From positions 1-43,589 of IMG/VR virus record IMGVR_UViG_3300031975_000054: a stretch of DNA of 43,589 nt; one strand, written 5' to 3'. Position numbers and translations under genes: made by a program. The notes below the pieces were generated by a model. That model searched no databases and had not been told where the DNA came from. It saw only the letters and a program-made list of their open reading frames with translations. Below are positions 1 to 6,846 of the stretch, piece by piece; the stretch's first letter is position 1, and every line of letters starts with the position of its first letter. The DNA comes from a virus.

Positions 1-1
1 A

Positions 2-1537
2 ATGAGGATTGTAGATAACAAAGCCATATTGCTTAAATTACGTAACCCTAAGCAAGTTACCGAGGTTATACCTAGGAGTAAGGAAGTCGCCCCTAACACA
101 GTAGCGGTTAGTTGGGGACTAGACGAGGCCAAGGCTTTACGCAACATGAAGATCAACGCGCCATCACCTATTGAGGGTAGGTATGAGTGGACAGGTAAGT
201 ACGAGCCGTTCGAGCACCAGAAGAAGACAGCAGGGTTCTTGACTATGAACCGCCGTGCGTTCTGTTTCAATGAGCAGGGCACAGGTAAAACAGCCAGCGC
301 AATATGGGCGGCTGACTACTTGATGAGACAAGGTAAGATCAACCGCGTGTTAGTTATATGCCCACTGTCAATCATGGATAGCGCGTGGCGTGCCGACTTG
401 TTTACCTTTGCTATGCACCGAACAGTTGACGTGGCGCATGGTGCGAAAGCAAAACGCCGAAAGATAATCGAGGGTGGCGCTGAGTTCGTTATCATTAACT
501 ACGATGGTGTGAAGATAGTACAAGACGTCATAGCTGATGGGGGCTTCGACTGCATCATTATAGATGAGGCTACCCACTACAAGAATGTGCAGACCGACCG
601 TTGGAAAACTCTAAACAGGATAGTTAAACCAGACACGTGGCTGTGGCTGATGACGGGTACGCCCGCCGCACAAAGCCCAGTAGATGCGTACGGCCTAGCT
701 AAACTTGTTAACCCCAAAGCAGTGCCTAAGTTCTTTAGTGCGTTTCGAGATCAAGTATTGGTTCGCGTTACGCAGTTCAAGTGGGCACCAAAAGAGTCGG
801 CTACCGATACAGTATTCAACGCACTACAACCCGCAATACGGTTTACCAAGGATGAATGCCTAGACCTACCGCCGATGGTATACGTTAAGCGTGCGGTTGA
901 GTTAACAAGTCAACAGAAGAAGTACTACAAGGCTTTGAAGGATCAGCTCGTTATGCGCGTGGCAGGTGAGCAAGTTACCGCAGTAAACGCAGCGGTTACC
1001 ATGAACAAGCTACTCCAAATAAGCGCAGGTGCAGTGTACACCGATGACAAAGAGACATTAGAGTTTGATATTAAGAACCGATACAAAGTACTGCGTGAAG
1101 TAATTGATGAGTCGAGTAAGAAAGTGCTTGTGTTTGTACCATTCAAACACGTCATAGATATACTCACTGACAGACTACGTAGCGAGGGTATATCCACAGA
1201 GGTAATACGTGGAGACGTACCAGCTAGTAAACGTACTGAGATATTCAAACGGTTTCAAGAGACTGACGACCCCAAGGTGTTAGTCATACAACCGCAGTCC
1301 GCTGCACACGGTGTGACCCTGACAGCCGCAAACACTGTCGTATGGTGGGGGCCAACTTCTTCGCTGGAGACTTACGCCCAAGCTAACGCACGTGTACACA
1401 GGTCAGGGCAAACACACAAATGTACCGTCGTTCAGTTACAAGGTTCTGATGTAGAAAAACGTGTGTACTCACTATTAGATAATAGAATAGACGTACACAC
1501 AAAAATGATCGATCTTTACAACGAACTACTTGACTAG
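2..1537 (+). CDS. SNF2-family (superfamily 2) DNA helicase/ATPase
   Basis: An ATP-dependent DNA translocase of the SNF2-like phage helicase type, probably acting in replication, recombination or fork repair. The 511-aa product has the helicase motifs in order: a Q-motif-like segment (EHQKKTAGFL) near residue 71, Walker A GTGKT at 93-97, the Walker B/motif II box DEAT at 188-191, motif III TGTPA at 218-222, and motif VI QANARVHRSGQ at 460-470, which is the SNF2-type arginine-finger box. The N-terminus before the ATPase core is only about 70 residues, so the ATG at position 2 could be the true start, but the window begins here and an upstream start cannot be excluded. It is the first gene of a plus-strand replication block. 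Superfamily assignment is firm; the exact role is inferred. Confidence 0.92.
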   Translation: MRIVDNKAILLKLRNPKQVTEVIPRSKEVAPNTVAVSWGLDEAKALRNMKINAPSPIEGRYEWTGKYEPFEHQKKTAGFLTMNRRAFCFNEQGTGKTASAIWAADYLMRQGKINRVLVICPLSIMDSAWRADLFTFAMHRTVDVAHGAKAKRRKIIEGGAEFVIINYDGVKIVQDVIADGGFDCIIIDEATHYKNVQTDRWKTLNRIVKPDTWLWLMTGTPAAQSPVDAYGLAKLVNPKAVPKFFSAFRDQVLVRVTQFKWAPKESATDTVFNALQPAIRFTKDECLDLPPMVYVKRAVELTSQQKKYYKALKDQLVMRVAGEQVTAVNAAVTMNKLLQISAGAVYTDDKETLEFDIKNRYKVLREVIDESSKKVLVFVPFKHVIDILTDRLRSEGISTEVIRGDVPASKRTEIFKRFQETDDPKVLVIQPQSAAHGVTLTAANTVVWWGPTSSLETYAQANARVHRSGQTHKCTVVQLQGSDVEKRVYSLLDNRIDVHTKMIDLYNELLD

Positions 1538-1584
1538 GGCATTACATACCACTATATTGCTTGTCCACTAACTAGGAGGTAGTT

Positions 1585-1980
1585 ATGTCAGAACCATTAG
1601 ACGTGGCCAAAATGGTACGGGTGTACCAGAAGATACGTAGCAAACGGTCAGAGTTGTCGGCCAACTTTAAAGAAGAAGACAAAGCATTGTCTGAGAAGCT
1701 AGATGCAGTGAAAGCCGCACTACTTAAATACTGTGATGAGCAAGGTGTTGAAAGTGTACGCACCGCCGAGGGCTTGTTCTACCGTAGCACTAAGACACGG
1801 TACTGGACTAGCGATTGGGAGTCCATGCACAAGTTTATATTAGAAGAGGGAGTGCCGGAGCTGTTAGACAAACGTGTTAACCAAACTAACATGCGCCAGT
1901 ACTTAGAAGAGAATCCCGATACAGTTCCTATGGGGCTTAACGTAGATTCAGAATACACATTATCAGTGAGGAAGAAGTAA
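1585..1980 (+). CDS. Small phage protein of unknown function, N-terminal coiled coil
   Basis: A 131-aa soluble protein. Residues about 8-52 are charged and helical (KEEDKALSEKLDAVKAALLKY) and look like a coiled coil. They are followed by a short strand-like segment (VESVRTAEGLFYRSTKTRYW) and end in a beta-like tail (EYTLSVRKK). That order, an antiparallel helical pair followed by a small sheet, recalls Gp157-type phage proteins, but the match is by pattern only. The start is supported by a strong ribosome-binding site (AGGAGG at about 1574-1579). The stop overlaps the next gene's ATG by one base, so the two are probably translationally coupled. It sits between the helicase and a DNA-binding protein, which suggests a replication or DNA-processing accessory role. 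Confidence 0.85.
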   Translation: MSEPLDVAKMVRVYQKIRSKRSELSANFKEEDKALSEKLDAVKAALLKYCDEQGVESVRTAEGLFYRSTKTRYWTSDWESMHKFILEEGVPELLDKRVNQTNMRQYLEENPDTVPMGLNVDSEYTLSVRKK

Positions 1981-2228
1981 TGGAACAACTAGCAACAATA
2001 GAAGAGTTAGCCAAACACTTTAGGGTGTCTGTGTCTACTGTTCGAGCGTGGCTACGCAAGGGCCACATACCTGAGCACACTTATGTAAGTGTAGGCCATA
2101 CCTATAGGTTTAAGATACCTTTAGTTGAAGCAGCTATGCTAAGCCGAACCTCTACCAGTGATGGCTGGCAAGGTGATGCTAAGAACACGCTTGATGATTT
2201 AGGGCTTAGCGTGGATGAGGACGCTTAG
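1980..2228 (+). CDS. MerR/excisionase-type helix-turn-helix protein
   Basis: An 82-aa DNA-binding protein. Residues 4-46 fit the HTH_17/excisionase pattern: a first helix (TIEELAKHFRV), a recognition helix (SVSTVRAWLRKGHI), then a wing with an arginine strand (GHTYRFKI). The C-terminal 35 residues are acidic and probably flexible. The ATG overlaps the preceding stop as TAATG, and the next gene begins directly after its stop, so it belongs to the replication operon. Proteins of this family act as excisionases, small transcription regulators or helicase-loading adaptors. No integrase is visible in the window, so a regulator or replication accessory role is more likely than excision. Confidence 0.85.
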   Translation: MEQLATIEELAKHFRVSVSTVRAWLRKGHIPEHTYVSVGHTYRFKIPLVEAAMLSRTSTSDGWQGDAKNTLDDLGLSVDEDA

Positions 2229-2882
2229 ATGCGCCGAATCAGCTTGCGGGGTGGGAACTTCATGGGGCAACCGTTTGCTTATGACAACAGTATGGAGGTT
2301 GTTTTACTAGACGCGGCACCCGTATCACGTTCATACTACGCCGCAGATTTCGACCCTAGTAAAACTGTAGCACCAACGTGTTGGTCGTCTACAACACAAA
2401 CACCTGACGCGGACGTGCCAGAAGAACAGGTACAGAGTCGTCGGTGTATGGACTGCAAGCAAAATGTACGCGGTTCATCTGGAAGTAATGGTAGGGCTTG
2501 TAGGTTTTCTCAAAGATTAGCAGTAGCACCGGCTGAAAAGTTAGATGAAGTTTATCAAATTCAGTTGCCAGCCACTTCTATTTTTGGTAAAACTGTAAAG
2601 GGCAACATGCCAATGCAAGAATACGTTCGTTTGTTATCACAAAATAATACGCAAGCAGCGTCTATCGTTACCAAAATGTACTTCGATGAGTACAGCGCCG
2701 TACCAAAACTTTACTTCAAGCCAGTCCGTTCCTTGGACAAGCAAGAGGTAGACGTAGTAAGTCAGACTAAGAATCACCCTGACACGAAAGAAGCAATAAC
2801 TTTGCTCGTTATCGAGCAGAGCGTAGGATCGTCACCCTTTGGAATTACTGACGGGTACGAACATAACCCAAACCATTCTTAG
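2229..2882 (+). CDS. Putative zinc-binding phage protein, four-cysteine N-terminus
   Basis: A 217-aa protein whose N-terminal half carries Cys51, Cys73, Cys76 and Cys91 in the arrangement CW...CxxC...C (local motifs APTCWSS, RRCMDC, GRACRF), consistent with one structural zinc site. The C-terminal half reads as a compact alpha/beta domain and ends in a flexible Pro/Asn-rich tail. I recognise the type from replication regions of environmental phages, where it is uncharacterised. It lies between a DNA-binding protein and the ssDNA-binding protein, so a nucleic-acid role is plausible but unproven. The start at 2229 has GAGGA upstream; an internal ATG at 2262 preceded by a G-rich stretch is an alternative. 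Confidence 0.8.
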   Translation: MRRISLRGGNFMGQPFAYDNSMEVVLLDAAPVSRSYYAADFDPSKTVAPTCWSSTTQTPDADVPEEQVQSRRCMDCKQNVRGSSGSNGRACRFSQRLAVAPAEKLDEVYQIQLPATSIFGKTVKGNMPMQEYVRLLSQNNTQAASIVTKMYFDEYSAVPKLYFKPVRSLDKQEVDVVSQTKNHPDTKEAITLLVIEQSVGSSPFGITDGYEHNPNHS

Positions 2883-2892
2883 GAGAATGAGC

Positions 2893-3612
2893 ATGTACTT
2901 AGTAAACAATGTAGAAGCACTATACCCACGTATCAACCAGACGTATCGTTTTGACAATACCGAGAACCGTTCGGTATCTTGTGACCCGAACGAAGATGGC
3001 GCGTCATACGAGATGTCATTCCGTATGAACAAAGACCAAGCCAAGGCGTTGTTCCTTGAAATGTCTAAAGCGTACCAAGAAAAGAAAGAAGCCAAGTGGC
3101 CTGCCAAGTTAGAGATGCCATTCGTTAAAGACGAAGACGGTTTCTACGTAGGTAAAGCTAAACTGAAAGGCGCGTACGGCGCAGAGCTGACTAATAAGCC
3201 CATGCAATGTGACGCTAAAGGTACTGAGTTACCAGATGACTTTAGGTTGACTACAGGTAGTACGGTTAACGTAGCAGTTATATTCGTACCATATAACATG
3301 CGTGACCACGGCGTATCACTACGCTTGAAAGCTGTACAGGTTATCAAGTATGTAGAGCAGCAGAAGTCTAACCCATTCGGTGCAGTTGAGGGCTTCACTA
3401 TGGGTGGTGACGATAACCCTTTCGCCCCAGCAGCGGCAGTTAGCCAAGAGTCTATGGAAGAAACAACCGCTGATGTGTTTGGCGACGACGAACCTGCGCC
3501 TACTGAGCCAGAATCTACGCCGAAAAAAGTAGTTAAGAAGAAAGCTGCTCCAGCCCCAAAGGCCAAAGACGAAGACCTTAGCTCTATCATTGATGATTGG
3601 GACGACGAATAA
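2893..3612 (+). CDS. Single-stranded DNA-binding protein with acidic C-terminal tail
   Basis: A 239-aa protein that probably coats ssDNA during phage replication. Residues 1 to about 165 are beta-rich with alternating aromatic and basic positions, as expected for an OB-fold phage SSB of the T7 gp2.5 or DUF2815 sort. A Pro/Ala/Lys-rich linker (KKVVKKKAAPAPKAK) follows, and the protein ends in an acidic, aromatic-containing tip (IIDDWDDE). Such a tip is the hallmark by which SSBs recruit polymerase and helicase. The ATG at 2893 is chosen because AGGAGA at 2881-2886 sits at proper spacing; the in-frame ATGs at 2839 and 2887 fit less well. The gene is followed by a probable terminator, so its level may be set separately from the primase downstream. 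Confidence 0.82.
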   Translation: MYLVNNVEALYPRINQTYRFDNTENRSVSCDPNEDGASYEMSFRMNKDQAKALFLEMSKAYQEKKEAKWPAKLEMPFVKDEDGFYVGKAKLKGAYGAELTNKPMQCDAKGTELPDDFRLTTGSTVNVAVIFVPYNMRDHGVSLRLKAVQVIKYVEQQKSNPFGAVEGFTMGGDDNPFAPAAAVSQESMEETTADVFGDDEPAPTEPESTPKKVVKKKAAPAPKAKDEDLSSIIDDWDDE

Positions 3613-3635
3613 CCTTTAACCGTTTGTTAACTTGG

Positions 3636-3674
3636 CTACAGGGCGGCTTACACTAGCGCCTTGTAGTATTTTTT
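3636..3674 (+). terminator. Probable intrinsic terminator between SSB and primase-helicase
   Basis: The arm CTACAGGGCG (3636-3645) pairs with CGCCTTGTAG (3657-3666), giving a 10-bp stem with one G-U wobble and an 11-nt loop. It is followed at once by TATTTTTT (3667-3674). Placement just after the SSB stop and before the primase start fits termination or attenuation, leaving more SSB than primase transcript. Confidence 0.6.
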
Positions 3675-3689
3675 CGGTTGGGGGGTTAT

Positions 3690-6530
3690 ATGAATGCGAG
3701 TGAATTTTTAGAAAAGGTATTAGCGGAGGGGAACTTCTACTGTCTATTGGCTTTACGCAATGGTGGCAAACAGTGGGAAGACCGCAAACAGATATTCTTC
3801 AAAGATAAAGAATCCTTGGTAGCCAGCGCTACCGACTACGATGCTGATGGGTGGGATACGTTCTACGCGCTAGGATCGTTTGCCAGTAAAGGCTCACGCA
3901 GTGCAGACCTAGTGGAGAATGTGCAAGCGTTCTTTCTTGATCTGGACATAGGGGATGACGTTAAGAAGTATGCTACTAGGCCAGAAGCTATGGCCGCGTT
4001 AAAGACTTTCTGTAAAGAAGTTTCTCTACCAAAACCTATTATAGTGGACTCTGGTTACGGCTTACATGTGTACTGGCCATTGTCTGAGCCTGTGCCTGTA
4101 CGTAAGTGGCAAGTAGTTGCTGCTAAGTTCAAGGGACTGGTATCAAGTATGGGGCTACGCGCTGATTCAGCGGTAACATCTGACGCAGCTAGAGTTTTAC
4201 GTATACCATCCATGCACAATTGGAAAGGCGATTCCAAGGTACAGGTCAACGTGTTGTGCGATAGCGATCCTGTATCAGTAGAAGACTTCGCCAAAGTAAT
4301 CGGTATGGCGAGCATTGTAGTGCCTGCCGAAGACGATGGGACAATTAGTTTGTTCACTGAGGCTATGAGACGTAACAACGAGAATAGCTTTAAAGACATC
4401 ATGATGAAAACAAAAGCGGGTCGGGGTTGTGAGCAGCTAAAGATCATCGCTACCGATCAAGACAGCACTAGCGAACCTATGTGGCGAGCGGGCTTGTCTA
4501 TCGCTAAGTTCTGCAACGATGGCGAGATAGCAGCGCACAAAATATCTAAAGGGCACGAGGGGTATAGTCCAGACCTCACACAAGCCAAGTTCGACCTTAT
4601 CAAAGGGCCGTACACTTGTACTACGTTCGACGAGAACAACGCGGGCGTATGCCCTGACTGTCCCAATTGGGGCAAGATAAAATCACCAGTGACACTAGGT
4701 AAGAAGTTTAAAGAAGCCACAGAAGAAGAGGTGGTGTACGCACCGGCTACAGAACTACCCAACGCACCTGTACTAGAATACGTTATACCGACATACCCAA
4801 AGCCTTACTTCCGTGGGGCGAACGGTGGCGTATACATGCGCCTTAAAAATGCTGATGGTGACGTAGATGAGAAGACCATATACCACAACGACCTGTACGT
4901 TGTTCGCAGGTTAAAGGATGTAGAGTTAGGCGAGGCCATTGTAATGCGCCTACACCTACCTATGGATGGGGTATCAGAATTTACCGTGCCGCTCACTTCG
5001 GTGACGTCAAGAGAAGAGTTTAGAAAGCAAATGTCTATGCGAGGAGTCGCAGTAACTAAGGTGGAGGAACTCATGCAATACACGACAACGTGGATAAATG
5101 AACTACAGAACGCAAGCGCAGCCGATGAAGCGCACCGGCAGTTTGGTTGGACAAACAAGAAGATGGATAAGTTTATCTTGGGTAACCAAGAGATACACGC
5201 CGACAAGGTGAAGTTTAACCCACCATCATCGCAGACCGCAGGTTTGTTCCCAGCGTTCGAGCCTAAAGGCGACCTACAGGGCTGGATAGATACGGTTAAC
5301 TTTTATAACCGTGATGGTATGGAGTTACACCAATACATACTAGGTACAGGGTTTGGCTCTGTACTCATGCCATTCTCGTCGCTGCATTGCGCCGCCATGC
5401 ACATACACAGTAAAGAGTCTGGGCTAGGTAAGACGACCGCCATGATTGCGGGGGCATCTATATGGGGGAACCCAGAAGAGTTGCTAATCCAAGAGCGGGA
5501 CACTTATGCTACCAAAATGAACAGGGGAGAGATGTACCATAACTTACCCTTGTACATGGATGAGTTAACTAACTCACACGGTACGGAGTTGTCAGACCTA
5601 GCATACCAATTAACGTCGGGCAGGCAGCGTGGGCGTATGACCAGCGGGGCTAACCAAGAACGCCACAGAGGTGAGGCTTGGCAGTTACTCGCGGTTACTA
5701 CGGGGAACACTAGCCTTATCGAGCGTATCAGTATGATAAAGAATATGCCGAAAGCTGAGGCACAGAGGGTGCTCGAATGCCACGTCAAGAAAGTACACTT
5801 TAGTACCAAGGAAGAGACGGATGTATTTAGTAAGTCATTAACGGAACACTACGGGTGGGCGGGCGTACCGTTTGTACAGTACGTAATGAACAACGTAGAA
5901 GAAGTTAAGCAGATATGCGCGGATATGCAGGCTCGTGTAGATAGGCTAGCAGGGCTAACAGCGGAAAACCGATTCTGGTCGGTACATGCCGCTATGACTC
6001 TAGCAGGGTTGCATATATCAAATAATTTAAAGCTGACTAGCTTCGATCTACCATCGGTAGAGAAGTGGATAATAAACCAGCTACGGGTAAACAAAGCAAC
6101 GGTGGAAGATATGTCTGTATCTATAGAACAAATGTTAAACGATTACATGAGTGAGCACTTCAACAGCATGATTTGGATTAAGAGTACTGCCAGATCAGGT
6201 GGGGAACAAAATAACGGATTAGATTCCCTAGTTATTCCTGACATGATGCCACGTGCTAACAAGTTGGTTGGTAGGTACGAGACTGACTTGAAGCGGGCAT
6301 ACCTACTACCTAAACCCTTAAAGGAATGGTGTGGTAAGCAACAAATAAACTACACGCAGTTAGTGCAAGACTTGAAAGACAAGCTAGGCGCTAAGAAGAA
6401 AAAGGTACGCATCACGAAAGGTACCCAGATGCAGTTACCACCGGCAGATTGTATTATTGTCGATTGTGACGCTAATGTACCTGAAGAGGTTATGCTTAGT
6501 GAATTACATCCTGCGAACGTACGATCTTAA
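3690..6530 (+). CDS. Primase-helicase fusion (AEP primase plus DUF927-like ATPase)
   Basis: A 946-aa replication protein that probably both primes and unwinds. The N-terminal ~210 residues look like an archaeo-eukaryotic-type primase: FFLDLDIGDD near residue 83 supplies the catalytic acidic pair, GLHVYW supplies the conserved His, and a later ARVLRIP...HNWK box follows. A middle region (about 250-340) contains Cys/His-bearing segments (GPYTCTTF, GVCPDCPNWGK), possibly a small metal site. The C-terminal part is a P-loop helicase domain with Walker A SGLGKTT near 576 and Walker B LPLYMDELTN, resembling DUF927-type helicases. The ATG at 3690 has a G-rich ribosome-binding site just upstream; a TTG at 3678 would add four residues. 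The last 32 nt overlap the next gene. Confidence 0.88.
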   Translation: MNASEFLEKVLAEGNFYCLLALRNGGKQWEDRKQIFFKDKESLVASATDYDADGWDTFYALGSFASKGSRSADLVENVQAFFLDLDIGDDVKKYATRPEAMAALKTFCKEVSLPKPIIVDSGYGLHVYWPLSEPVPVRKWQVVAAKFKGLVSSMGLRADSAVTSDAARVLRIPSMHNWKGDSKVQVNVLCDSDPVSVEDFAKVIGMASIVVPAEDDGTISLFTEAMRRNNENSFKDIMMKTKAGRGCEQLKIIATDQDSTSEPMWRAGLSIAKFCNDGEIAAHKISKGHEGYSPDLTQAKFDLIKGPYTCTTFDENNAGVCPDCPNWGKIKSPVTLGKKFKEATEEEVVYAPATELPNAPVLEYVIPTYPKPYFRGANGGVYMRLKNADGDVDEKTIYHNDLYVVRRLKDVELGEAIVMRLHLPMDGVSEFTVPLTSVTSREEFRKQMSMRGVAVTKVEELMQYTTTWINELQNASAADEAHRQFGWTNKKMDKFILGNQEIHADKVKFNPPSSQTAGLFPAFEPKGDLQGWIDTVNFYNRDGMELHQYILGTGFGSVLMPFSSLHCAAMHIHSKESGLGKTTAMIAGASIWGNPEELLIQERDTYATKMNRGEMYHNLPLYMDELTNSHGTELSDLAYQLTSGRQRGRMTSGANQERHRGEAWQLLAVTTGNTSLIERISMIKNMPKAEAQRVLECHVKKVHFSTKEETDVFSKSLTEHYGWAGVPFVQYVMNNVEEVKQICADMQARVDRLAGLTAENRFWSVHAAMTLAGLHISNNLKLTSFDLPSVEKWIINQLRVNKATVEDMSVSIEQMLNDYMSEHFNSMIWIKSTARSGGEQNNGLDSLVIPDMMPRANKLVGRYETDLKRAYLLPKPLKEWCGKQQINYTQLVQDLKDKLGAKKKKVRITKGTQMQLPPADCIIVDCDANVPEEVMLSELHPANVRS

Positions 6531-6723
6531 CCCTGACGGGGTAAAGGTGGAGGTAAACTGGGATGCCTTTGTAATAGGTTCATCCTTGTTTATCCCCTGT
6601 ATAAATACTGTACTAGCTAAGCGCCAACTGGCTACATACACGCATAGTAAAGGGTGGTCTACTACCACCAAAACCCGCGAAGAAAGCGGCCTTTTAGGGG
6701 TTCGCATTTGGCGGACTTTATGA
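6499..6723 (+). CDS. Short conserved phage protein, unknown function
   Basis: A 74-aa protein starting at a GTG with AAGAGG at 6484-6489 as ribosome-binding site; an ATG at 6475 would add eight residues but lacks one. I recognise the pattern WDxFVIGSSLFIPCINT followed by a basic middle and a C-terminal GLLGVRIWRTL from small proteins of environmental phages. It has one Cys in a hydrophobic strand and a positively charged helix-like middle, consistent with a small alpha/beta nucleic-acid-associated protein. It overlaps the primase-helicase 3' end by 32 nt and is the last gene of the plus-strand block. Function is unknown; association with replication is inferred from position. Confidence 0.72.
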   Translation: MNYILRTYDLNPDGVKVEVNWDAFVIGSSLFIPCINTVLAKRQLATYTHSKGWSTTTKTREESGLLGVRIWRTL

Positions 6724-6740
6724 TACATTGGCGTTGATTT

Positions 6741-6770
6741 TGGTGTTCACTGGCGTTCATTGGCGTTCAC
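6741..6770. repeat. Three tandem 10-bp repeats at the convergent junction
   Basis: Three adjacent units TGGTGTTCAC, TGGCGTTCAT and TGGCGTTCAC follow one another exactly, with a partial degenerate copy (TTGGCGTTGA) just before at 6729-6738. The spacing of one DNA helical turn would place identical binding faces on the same side. They lie in the 120-bp noncoding gap between the plus-strand replication block and the minus-strand late block. A protein-binding site or iteron-like element is possible; no function is shown. Confidence 0.6.
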
Positions 6771-6802
6771 TGAAGTCCAGAATCATTCTCCTAGAAAGTA
6801 CT

Positions 6803-6846
6803 CTACGTTACATCAGCCCCCCCTCCACTGGTGTAGCGTAGTTTTA
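6803..6846 (+). terminator. Candidate terminator for the rightward replication operon
   Basis: CTACGTTACA (6803-6812) pairs with TGTAGCGTAG (6832-6841), a 10-bp stem with one wobble in the plus-strand RNA, followed by TTTT (6842-6845). The loop is long (19 nt) and holds a run of seven C. In the minus-strand RNA the wobble becomes a C-A mismatch and no U tract follows, so the rightward direction is favoured. The short U tract and large loop keep confidence moderate. Confidence 0.42.

Noticed and set aside
368-577. Minus-strand 69-aa frame in the helicase gene
   Set aside because: It is the antisense shadow of conserved helicase motifs.
1980-2228. Excisionase proper (xis)
   Set aside because: The HTH family fits, but no integrase or att-like repeat is present, so a lysogeny role cannot be supported.
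6668-6694. Hairpin CCGC...GCGG with T-rich flank as leftward late terminator
   Set aside because: The stem is only four base pairs plus an imperfect A/T extension and lies within a coding region.
6690-6725. tRNA 3'-end-like GGGGTTCGC as a phage attachment site
   Set aside because: It encodes the conserved C-terminus of the small protein, no other tRNA arms are present, and no integrase is seen.
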